A DNA stretch of 64,000 bases, from assembly GCF_003598715.1 (NCBI RefSeq), contig NZ_QZFU01000019.1, forward strand, positions 558,001-622,000, given 5' to 3'. Shown here piece after piece: positions 7,005 to 19,000 of the stretch. The position numbers and the translations under genes were made by a program. The notes under the pieces were generated by a model. That model did no database searches. It was not told where the DNA came from and saw only the letters and a list, made by a program, of their open reading frames with translations. Position 1 is the first letter of the stretch. Each line of letters begins with the position of its first letter. Source of the stretch: Nocardia panacis. Its GTDB lineage: Bacteria > Actinomycetota > Actinomycetes > Mycobacteriales > Mycobacteriaceae.

Positions 7005-10000
7005 TCACATCGCCGGACCTTCCCCTTGCTGATGCTCGGCCGCCCGCATATGGTCCAACTCCTCCGCGATGGAGCTGATCTTCTGTTCGATATCCAAGTA
7101 TTCCTGTTCGTTCGGCCGAGCACTGTTGAGAATATCCACCGCTTTTTGGACTTCAGCCCGTTCGATCAGCAGTTTCGACCACGATTTTGCCTGCTCCAGC
7201 AGATCCTTCAATTGCTTGATCATCGCCTTCGGTACTGCTTGCTTGCGGTTCTCCGGATCGATGAGCAACTTCAGATAATCCATCGTTGCCCTGATCTTCA
7301 CGCAACGGACGTCGGCGGGCCGCTGGGCTCGCAGCGCGCTCTCCAGATCGGCGATCACCTCACTCACCGTTCTGCATTCGCGATCCAGCAGGGGCCGAGT
7401 GGAACGCCGAGAAACGCGGAGCAACCTCGCGGCTGCCAGCTTTCTGGCAACCACATCATCCAGCCCTACTAGCTCATAATCGATCGTCTCTAGTTTCCTG
7501 TGCGGGTCAACGTTCCAAATGCGCATGACAGTCGCCGCAGCCCCCGCAAGATGCCGGTCGCGAGCCGCCAACCAGCCGGGTATCAAATCGTAGAGTTCGA
7601 CAAGCAGTTCAGCCCGCCTCGCGGGAACAATCGTATCGGGCTGTGCGACGAGCGCTCTCAGCTCGAGCAGATTGTAGTCGGCGCGTCTCAGGAGATTTCG
7701 GTAGGCAGATTCTTCCGACAAAACAGTCCGGAGGGCGCGCATCAACTCATCGAAACAGAGATCTATCGCCCTTCCGGAGATTCGGTCTTTCGGGATGAAA
7801 TCACGAAAGCGACCGGACTCGGAGTCTTGTGCGGGGGATCCTTGTCCGGCTTGCTCGGAGGTCACTACCGGATGCGGCGGATCACCCGCCACCGGCGCCG
7901 AATTAGAACCGCCGCCCTGCGATTTATCGGACCATGGGGTGCGTGGTCCGACACCATCTGCTCGATCAATCGGTTCGCCGAGATTCGAATCATGACCTCT
8001 CGACTCGGTAGCACCATTATCCGCCACCACGACGGTGATATTGTCATCGCCGCCCTCATCTAATGCGAAATTCACAAATTCAAGAACTACATTGCGTAGA
8101 TCGCCCAACTGCCCCTGCAATGCGCGATCCACATACCAACGTAGATCATCTGCACCGGGGGCATAATTCCACAACCCATCGGTGCAGGCGAGCAAAAACC
8201 CATCACCTTCTACAGTGTGGGTTTTGACATGAGAGGCCCTCACCTCGGGCGAATAATCGAAATCCGGCCCGAGGCACGCCGTAATCCAATGGGCCATTCC
8301 GTTCTTCAGAGCTTCGGCTTCATCCGGCACCTCTTGGTGTTTCATGATCTCCGACAAAAAGGAATCATCCTCGGTCAACCGCTTCGAGGCCCCACCGTCC
8401 CGCCGAATCCAGTACACCCGACTGTCGCCGACCCAGGCCACCGTCACGGTGTTCCCATCCATGAACGCGAGGGCTATCGTGCAAGCAGGCGCGTTTTCCG
8501 ACTTCCCATCGTATTGAATCTGCTCGGCCAAACGCACTACCGCTTCTTGAGCCGCACCGACAGCGCCGACCAATAGCGCCTCGGTGTCGAGCTCCTGCCC
8601 CGGCACCAGCCGACGCATTTCCGAGTCGACGAACTCTTTGGCAGCCGCAGCTGCCATGCGTGCCGCCCAATCGCCGCGGACTGCGGTCGATACCCCGTCG
8701 AACACCCCTATAAACTTAACCCGGCGGCCGTTCCACCAATACTCCGCAGCAAGAAGCGCATCGTCGTTCTTTTTATGGCGGTAACCGACATGACTGATTG
8801 CAGCTGTTCCGCCGGAAACATATTTGATTTGATCATATTCACCGTGCCGTATAGAACCTACAGGCACGTCCGAGCCGATCGACAGGTCCGCAAGTCGTGG
8901 TCCAGGGCCAATAGTCGCCACGTAGGGATCGCCTGGCCCGACCGACGGGGCCACGATCTGCACCGTATCCGGTGACTGCTGTCCCGTGCCGGATCGCACT
9001 GTCGAACCGGAGACCGGCTCATGACCGATCGGATTCGACTCATCGACCTGCGTTCCCGCACCGCCGTTTGCCTTCGGCCCCGAACCCAGTCCAACAGCCC
9101 AGGGACTCTCCGCAACCTCGGCTTGCGTGAGGACGCGCTCACCGCCTTCGGGAACGACAACCGGTGCAGGCCCGATTTGTGGTTCGCCTTCGCGCGCCTC
9201 ATCGACCGGGCCACGCGTTTGGTCTGCGCTGCGGGTCGATTCATCGTCCTGTGGTCGCGCATCATGCCGTGCGATCGGCCCCGCACCCAACCCAGCGGCC
9301 CAGGAACCTTCCGGAACCTTTGCGTCTGTCGGCACTCGCCCGCGGCCCCCCGCGACGTCCGTCGAGGCAGACCCGCCTTCCGGCGCCGCTCGGCGTTCCA
9401 ACGCGCCGAGCAAACCGGCGACCCGTTTGTCAGCAGCCTCGAAAAGGGCGATCGCTGCCCTGGCTTCCGACACAGCCTTTGCCGCGTCGTCGCGCGCGGC
9501 GTGCGCTTCCCTGTTGCCACGATAGGCAGCCAACCATTCCTCTGTAGCCCTGTGAATATTCGATAGGACTGGATGCATTGGAAAGCCAGGATTTGGTTCA
9601 TATTGAGCCAGCAGATAGTACGAGTATGTGAGCGGTTGCACCCATTTGTCATTTGCGGCCCCAGCCAAAAGAACGCTTGCGAGTGGTACCAACAACGACG
9701 CCAACGGCAGCCTGGCCGCCATCTCCGGATCAACCGAGAAATACGGGTCGTACGTGGTTGCAGGCGCGCCGGCAAGAGCGTTCGAAATCGCTCGGGTCGC
9801 CTTCTTTAATCGGCGCTTCGCGTCCTTGATAAGTTCCCAATAGGGATTCAACTCCTTCGTCGGCTTGCCATTGACGTATTTGTGGTGCACAGCGGGCCGC
9901 GCGATTTCGACCACATGGGCGGCAGGCCGTGTCTTCAGCCACTCCCGCGTTGCGGCGAAAAGTTCGGCCAACAGGCCAATCTCCTGCGAATCGGCCTGCA

Positions 10001-13000
10001 CAGTCCTCCGCAATATCGCATCGAGCTTCTCGAGATGAGGTTGCACGGCCTGCAAGCGAGATACAATGTGCCACCATTCCTGATATGCCGCTTTCCCGAT
10101 CTGTTCATAGATCCCCTCGCGAACATCCGACATGTCGGATTCGGTAATCTCGGGGAGCGGGGACTTCGCACTGAACGCACTCGGACCGGTCACCATTTCA
10201 ATCCAGGACGGATTCGGGTCGGTATCGGACGGCGCACCCTTGGCCATGGTGAATACAACGATATCCGTGTTCTCGGTCACGGAACCTCCCCAGCCCACCA
10301 CCGCGTCGAAAGCGGCGAACTCGTCGGCTAAATGTTGGAAAGGGAAGGAGATGCTGTTGGTTGTGAGTTCGAAACGCACCTGCCCAGCACTGTCGTCGAA
10401 AGTGGCGCGCAACACCTTCAGGTAGTCGTCATCGTCGAATTCTGATGCGAAGTGCGGCGCGTGCGTTTCCACCGTGTCGGCGACCGCCCACACCACGGTG
10501 ACCACCTCGCGAATTCGGTTCGTGGACCAGCCGTCCTCGGTCAGCTTCCGCACCAGCGGTTCGAGCGCAGCCTCAATTGCCGTATGGTCGGCGGTGAGCG
10601 GGAGCGGCAGCGCGACTGTAGGTTCGGATTTGCCGGGTGGCTCTTCCGTTGGATCTCCGATGGTGAATGTCACGGTGCGCCCCGCGGCATTCAGACTGAA
10701 GTCCCACGTACCCAGTGCATCGAGCGATGACCACACACTCCCATCCGAGCGGATCGGATCCTGGTCGCTTTCATTGGCGACGCTCACGCGGATCGGATGC
10801 TGGTCGCTTTCATTGGCGACGCTCACTACGATTCGACCATCGTTGTGGGAGAGCGTGATACGCGGCCGGTCCGTCGAATCCGCGACCGCCAGGGTTGCCA
10901 GAAGCCACACAGCTTCGGCGGCGGATTCGACCACGGACGCTCTTTCGGTCGGGCGCCTTGCAACCCAGGGGGCCAGGGCACTCGGAAGCTCAGCGGCTAT
11001 CCGTTCCGCACCGTCGAGCCGCAGAAACACGGTCACCGCATCGACAAGTCGGCCCAGACTCGCAGGCGCACCGGGCATTCCACTCAGGCGACGGAGTTCC
11101 CGAACCGGGTCCGCGCTCCTCACGGGAGTCCAGTTCCTCTCTGCCCTTTCGGCACTCAAACTCTCCACAGCGCTGATCGCACGAGCACGTTCGGCGCCGT
11201 GCTCGGCTCGTTGCGCCGGTGTCGGGTTACCGATTTGACTGGCGTAGTCGGTTCGTACGAGCTCCGCGATCATCTCGGTGACGTGGTCGAGCCGCCCCTC
11301 CTCGATCAGCCGCCGCAGGCCGGCTTCGTCGTTGGTTCGCAGTGCCGCCTCGACCATCGAAAGCGCCTGATCAATCCCTTTGGTCACCGCGCTCGGATCG
11401 GTCCTACCCAGCAGCGGGGCAAGGATCCGCACCAAGTCCGGAGGGGCGGGCGAGTCCGCACCGGCATCGGCCGCTTCCGCGGACACGATCGAATTCGATG
11501 CACGCCGGGACCCACCCGGGCCGTCATCAGCGCGGCCTCCTTTGGGTTGACGCGGCATCCGCGGTTGCGAAGCGGGCCTTTGTCCGGCGTGCTCGCCCGC
11601 TCCAGTCTCCGCTGCGGAAGCACCGGCAGCGGATTCGTTCGCGGCTGATCTCGCCGCCTCGGCTTCGGCCATCTCACGATCGAAGCGCTGCTGCCACTGC
11701 GAAGATTCTCGACGCTGCGGCGGCTTCGTACCCCACTCGTTGCCATCCTCATCGTTGTGGAACCCCACAACTTGGTGTGGGATCCCCTTCGGCACACCTG
11801 AGAATCGCGGTCGGCGACGTCGCGGTCGGGAACGATCGAGTGCTTCGGCTGGGTCGAAGTCGTGGAGCGAGACAACCGGACCACTCGCGCTCCCGCCCTT
11901 TGGGCTGGGCGATGGGCTGCCCGGCGGCGTCTTCGGGGCGGCTGTGGCAGACGTTGAGCCCGGTTCCGGATCCACCGACACCACAGTGAAGTCGACACGG
12001 TCGGTCTCACCTGTCACCGCACCGCCCCAAGCGGCCAGACCAGGCATCGTGTCGAACAGCGTACCGAGATTCTCGAATGGAAAATCTCTACACGCGGTGT
12101 CGATTTCGAGACGCAGCTCGCTCCCGGTTGCGTAGACAGCAGTTCGAAAATCGGATGGATTCGCTTCTTCGAACTCGGAATAGTTCATGGGGGCATACGC
12201 TCGGATCGCATTGACTAGCCGAGACAGAAATTTCTGGAACGCACCGATTCGCTCGTCCGGCCAACCCGTCTGCTCCAGCAGTTGTCCAATTGGTTCGAAT
12301 GCCGGCGCACTGGCCGCGGCACCCGACCCTGGCTTCAAAGTCAGGACAAGGTCCGGTTCCGTGCGACCTGGTGCGGGCGCCGCAACCGATGGATGTTCCA
12401 TGCTGAACTCGATCGTCGTCCCCGAGTGCACGACGAAACTCCACGCGCCGATCGCATCGAGGAGCGCCGTCGCGAACCATGCCGCACTGCCAGATCTGAT
12501 CGGCGTATGCCTACCCTCGTTCGAGATTCGGACTGTTATTCGCCCATCCGTCCGCGTGCTCTCGATTCGCGGAGATTCGCCGAAATCCTGGACGGCCTGG
12601 TCGGTAAGAGCTTGAACAGCGGCGGCGACGAGATCGATATCCGTCGGATCCCAACCCTGCATCTGTGTTGATAGGTCGAATAGCTGGCGAGTGCCGGAAT
12701 CCTGCTCGACCATCGCTTCCAGTTCGGCCGAATGGTTCTGCGCCGCAACCGAAGACCGATCTCCCCCGAGATTCAATTCATCAATCTTGTCGAGATCTAT
12801 CAATAATTCTTCGGTGACGTCAATAGTCTTTCCGACAACCAACCTGCCGGCCCTCTTGCGCAATTCTGAAAACGCATCGTTGACTTCGACCACAGCATCG
12901 TATGCGGCAATCCATTCTACAATTGATTCAACAAGCTTCTCGGCCATCCGGTTGTCAGGTATTTCAATGTGCACTCGGCTGAGATATTCAAGAGCCTGCG

Positions 13001-16000
13001 ACAGACTCCGCACAATACCGGGATTCACCTTGCGCAATAGGCTACCGGGCTGAATCAAATTGACGAGTCTTCCCTCGATCGCCGCTAGTTCTACCTCCGA
13101 CACTGTATCCGACGAAATATCTACTGCACTATTCTCGACCCCATCCGCGCCTTCTCGCATTGCCGTGATGGCACCATCGAGACGCTCACCGGCCGCATTG
13201 AACTCCGCAACCGCACCTGCGCCGACTCGGTATACTACCGCCATTTCGCGAGTGGTTACCCAGTACTCGGCGGTCTCAATGAAATCGGCAATAGCAGCCT
13301 GATAATCGATCCGTGAATCGTGCTGTCTCAGGAATTCCGCTATGTCCGACAGTCCGGCCTCGATTCGGCTCAGAAGATCTACTTCATATTCACTGGACTC
13401 GATGCCGAACTCCTGCAACATTTTCGCCCGAACCGATTCGACTTGCGACCGAATAGACTGGATCCGCTCCTCGATATCGTCGGCAAGTCGAGGCTTTTCC
13501 TGCGCATCCGCCAATATAGGTATCGTTGTTTCAGGTGAGTTTTCAATCAGTCCGATTATTTCCGCATCGTCTTGATCTACTTCCGAGTGTTCCTCCGGTT
13601 TCCATACAGCATAGGCATGCTTCTCCACCATAGCCGCATTGTATAGAAGACCGATTTTGCTTGCCATTTCGGTACCCGGAGGATATTTCACCCGCAAGGC
13701 GGCAAGCGTTCCCCACCAATTCGAGGATGGCGTCGCCTTCGACTCGGGAATATCGAGGCTTCGAGCGAGAGTTTCAATTCTGTGACGAAGCTGATCCATT
13801 GCCACGTCGACGTTGGGTTGAACATTGCGATCTCGGTCGACGATGCGGCTATCCAGCAGTCGCATATTGTCCCACAATACCTGCGTCCACTCGGGACTCA
13901 GCTCTCGCAGCTCCTCTTCTATTTCGAGAAGGCTCCATTCGGCCTGCTCCATGAGTTCGCGAGAGTAGCGCCGACCGTACCACATGCCATCGGCAGTTTC
14001 GAAATAGCCGCTTTGGATATCCTCCGGATTCCATTCGTCCCGGAACGCATATCGGTAGTCCAGGCTGCCGACATCGATTCCATTTATCGAGTACCACCCT
14101 TCGCCACGCCGGTGATCTTGGATGCCGAGCACGAAGTCGATCATTGCCTGCCGCTCACCATTGCGCATCCGCACGGCTTCGGCCCAGACGCGCGGACTTC
14201 CTGCCCTCGACTCCCTATCGAACAGCCCTGGCATATCACCCATGACAATAGTGGACCCGAAGACAACATGGTCGGCAACATCGCTACCGAATGCCCTTGC
14301 CACCTTGAGTCCAAATAGGAAGGCCTTGCGTTCGACCTCATTGTCTATGGTTATCTGAACAGTGCGAATCGGATCGGGTCCCGCATAGGAAACGGATAGG
14401 ACTCGATCCGCGATATTATCCACCGGAGTCATTCGCTCCGGATCGACGTTGTCGAGAAGATGTCGCGATAGAATCGGGAGCTCGACGGCCAGTTTCAATC
14501 TCTCTTCGGGACTTCCCGACCCCCGAAGGGATTCAACCCAAGCCCGCTCGATCGGAATCAGATAGGGATCCTGCGAACGCTCATTGTCCGAGCCGATTCC
14601 CGAAACCGGCGTATATTCTATCTCCCCATTGTTGTCCACCCAGCGACGATAGTAGCGGATCGACCTCTCACGACGGGCCAGGGGAACCAGAATACCGAGA
14701 AGCGCTCGCTGCCCATTGATGTGAGAAAGTACGATTCGCCTCCCATCGGCCATCTTTCCCGAGATAATTGAGTCCACATCTGCGCCCAGTTCCTGGAGAG
14801 CCATTTCGTTCTCCAAGATCGAGAATGCCCCCCGCACTCGATCCATATACTTATTGGCAGAATCGATCATGACTTGCGCATCGGAAATTGATTTCTGCCT
14901 ATGCTCGAGATAATGCTCGTAGGACAGCAATCGAATGACATCTTCGTTGAAACTCCGGCCCCGCATGGCTTCGTCAACATCTGCCGCCAATCTTGCCCGC
15001 AACTCGAATACCTCGCGGATGATCGAGAAGTAGTCCTTGCCGATCAGTTCCTCGACTTCTTGTTCCATACCGACCGCAGCCAGAGGTTCGAGCACCTCTC
15101 GAATAGTCTGCTTTGCGCGAGAAATCTCTCGAGTAAATCTTTCGAGGGCCGGGCCGACAAGATTCTTGGGAAGATTTTCCAGCCTATTTTCACCGTATTC
15201 GACCGAACCCAATCTATCTACAACAAACCAGACCGATTCACCGTGGTCGCGATCCACATAGCCACCGAAGGATTCGATCGAATTCATCATGTGGTCATCG
15301 GTCAGCGACGAGAACAGAATCTTGCCCGCCTGCCCGATCGGTAGCCCGGCCGTACCGCTGATAATCTCGACCCGTAGCCGAGACCCTTCACCGGTCACGG
15401 AGACCCCGCTCTCACCGGGGAGGCCATCCGCGACCGAGGACCAATCCGAGATTATCCCCATAATATCGGCGACCTGTTCGACTGGCAAACTCGATTCCAA
15501 CGCCGCATTTACTACATCGATTCCGAAGGTTATGTTGCCACTTTCTGGCACCGCGCGCGGTATTTCGTTCAGGTATCGACCGCTTTTTCCATCCCAATAT
15601 TCTGCGGTTTCTCCCGACACCTGCCAGAACGCGTCGATCGACAGCGTAGGCGTCGTTTCGGACGCATGGTCAACCCGATACTGCCAAGCGGCAGCCCGAT
15701 CGAGTAATCCGACTGCGGACCAACCTGCGGCCGGGGCTCCTTCGGAGGAATCGATCAACCCCAATTCCACCTCGAAGGCACGCGATTCTTCGGAAGTCCG
15801 ACGAACGGGCGGTTTCGTACCTGCGCTCGAAACAGTGAGCCTGATCCAGCCACCGACGTGCTTGATACTGACCTCGGGCTCCTCGACACTGTCCGCCAAA
15901 GCCTGGACGGCAAGTTCCCAGAGGACCGCGCGGGCTGTTTTGTGATCTTCTGCCGACATCAGCGAACTGTGTTCGAGAAGTTCTTTCTCCGCTCTTACAG

Positions 16001-19000
16001 CAGAGCTGAGCTGAAGGTAGCCGTACGCGACATCGATGAACTCGGCGAGTGTAAGGTCGATCTCCCGTTCGTAGCTGATTCTCCGGAGTTCGATGAGCGG
16101 ATCCAGGGTCTCGGGATCACGTAGGCCAATGGCATCTGGATCTGCGCCGACGGCGGCGGCTAGTGCTCGGTCGGTTTCCTTGCGCTGGGGATCTATAACC
16201 GACGGCTTCGCGTCCGGTTGCTGGGCGGCGACCTCATCCGATATGAGTCGTCCAACCAATTTGGGAACATGTTCGAGATTTTGGGGTCTCGCGGTGTCTT
16301 TGTCGAGCGTCAGTAGTCGATCGTTCAGTTGGCCGATGGCCCGGACGAACCTGGCACGGGTGAGCAGGTTCGGGTCGAGGTCGAGTATCTCCGCCAATCT
16401 TCCGGCGGGGGTTGTTGCCTTCGGTTTGGGGTTGGCCGCGGGCTGTAGGGCGGGTGGCGACACCTTCGGGGGTTCGGTAGCCGGTGGAGTGGGTGTCGGG
16501 GCAGGCTGCGGCGACGGGGCGGGAGACGTCGGTTTCGCCCCTCCTCTATGCCGTTCGCGCTTCTTGCCCTCGCCCATGGTGGCTTGGGTCCAAGGGATCG
16601 GGCGGGGTTCGATGGCGGGGGCTGGTTGGGGGGCTAGTTGGCGGGCGGGGACGTGGCCTGCGTCTGGGAGGGCGGAGGGGTTGGGGGCGTAGCCGAGGTC
16701 GTCGGGGTGGGGTCTGGGGCGTTGGGATGGATCTTGGGGTGCGCCAGGGGTATTGGGGTCGGGTGGGGTTGCGTATTTGGGTGTTGGGGTGGATTCGAGA
16801 GGGGTTTGGGCTGGGGTTGCGGGGAGGTGAGTGGACGGGTTCGACTGGTGGCGGGATGGGGGGAGGTATTCGGGGAGCGGTGGTGGAGTTTGGGGGGTCG
16901 TCGGTTGGTCGGGTTGGGGCATGTCTACCGGGGGGCGGTAGCGCGGGGCCTCGGCGGGGAGGTGGGTTTGGGTGTCGGCCGGGAGATGGGGGGTGACGGG
17001 GATGGTGTCGTGCGGGGCTTCGGGGTCGGGGGCGCCCGAGACCCCGGGGAGGACGACGTAATCGCCTTGGGGAGTTGTGAATTCCGTGGGGGTTGGGAAG
17101 GGGAACTGGGTGGGGCGGTCGATGGTGGGGTCGGCGAAGTAGCCGGGGAAGGTGGTACGGATGTAATCGGGTTCGGGTTGGGTGAATTCTGGTGGTGGGG
17201 TCGGGGTTTGGTCGTGGGTGGTTGCGCCGTTCGTCGGGGTCAGCCAGGTGGATGTTGAGTTCGATGTGGTGAACGTGGGGGTCGGGTGTTGTTGGGTGGG
17301 GGCTGTTTCCGGGGCGGGAGCGGGCGGGGTTTGGAAGGTGAGGGCGGCGTGGGTTTGGGGGTTGGGGGGATTCGGGGTGTGTGCGGGTGGCTGGTTCGCT
17401 GCCTGGTGGGTGGTGGTGTCGGTGGCTGGGGGTGTCGTCGTGGCGGATTTCGGGGTGCTGGTTGATCCGGGCTGTTCCAGAGGCGAACCGGTGTGGGTCG
17501 GCTGCGTGGTGTGTGTATTTGTCGCGGACTCGGTCGGGGTCGGGGTGTACGTACCCGACGGAGTCGGAGTGTTGGTATTGGTCCCCGGCTCGGGAGGGGT
17601 TGACGCGCGGGTGCCTGTGGGAGTTGAAGCATGGGTATTTGTGGCGGGTTCGGTCGGGGCCGATGTGTGGGTGCCGGTGGGAGTCGCGGTGTGGCCAGGG
17701 GTTTGGGTTGTGCCGCGCTGGGTAAGTGGGGTCGGTGATTCGGTTTTGGAGCCGGTCCACGGGGTGGTTGCCGCAGGGTTCGTGGGCTCCCTGGTGGTCG
17801 GGGGTGCCGGGGTGAGCGGCTCTTTCGGCGTGGGTGCAGTTGTGGGTGGGGCCTCGGTGGGGGTGTGCGGTGGCGTGTGCTCGGGGGTCAGGTCCAGACC
17901 TTCGGTGATCTGTTTGAATACGTCATTGACGTCGCCCAAAGCGGTGGCGACGACGCCGCGGTTGCCCTGTAGCCCTGTGTCGGGTGTGGCAGGTCGGTCA
18001 CCGCCGGGCAGCAGAGATCCTTCGGTGATGGGACCGCCGCCGGCCGTGGGATCGGTAGTGCCTTGGCGGTTTTGCGGGCCGCTCGCCTGGCCGGGCGCAG
18101 CGCCTCCCGGCTGGGTTCCACCGGATGGTCCGCCACCGCTTTGCGGTGCGATGCCTCCCGGCTGTCCGGCCGAACCACTCGGTTGGCCTGCTGATCCACC
18201 GCCAAGTTGCCCACCGGCGTGGGCGGTTGCTCCTCCCCCGCCGGATCCGGGACTGCCTGACGACCCGACTCGGACCGCACTTCCATCCGGACTCGGCGTG
18301 AAAGTGGGCGACGTCGCGCCCCCTTGAGGCTGACCGACCGACCCGCCGCCTCGAGGTTGCCCGCCGCCGGGTGGCGGCCCGAGCGGCGATGTGCCGCCAC
18401 CCGGCGGTCCAAGAAATTGTCCGTGGTCGAGGCCGCCGTCACCGTAGTTTTCCTGGATGATGCGCAGGAAGTCCGAATCGACCGGCACCCTTGGATCCGC
18501 CACATCAGGTTTGAGGACAGGCCCTGGGTCGGGCGCGCCTTGTCCGTGGTCGGGCTTTCCGAATTCCTCCGCCAGCATGAGAAACGGATCGTTTCCCTCG
18601 AAGATCTCGTGGACGTTTAGACCCATATCGGCCGCCGCCGCCATCGCTTCCGGCGTGAGTTCGGGCTTCGGCGCCCGCCCATCCGAAAACTCTTGGCCGC
18701 CACCAATCATCTCGTGCTCGACGGGGGCGGACTCCGAATTATGCGATCGCACAGGCGATTTCACTGCTTCACCCACGGGCGGCACCGGCTCTCGCGCAGC
18801 CCGAGCGGCAACTTCGATCGGCGGCTCGCCATGCGAACCGGATGCCGGGGGTTCGATGACCGGCAACGGCACTCGCGCACCGGTTTTCGCTGCGGCAATC
18901 CCCGCCTTCGATGCCGCTCCGGCCGCGCCCGCGGCCCCTGGCGCGAGACCGGCCAGCGCCGCCTCCGCCAGGTTGCGCAGATTGATCCGACGCCCTTCCA

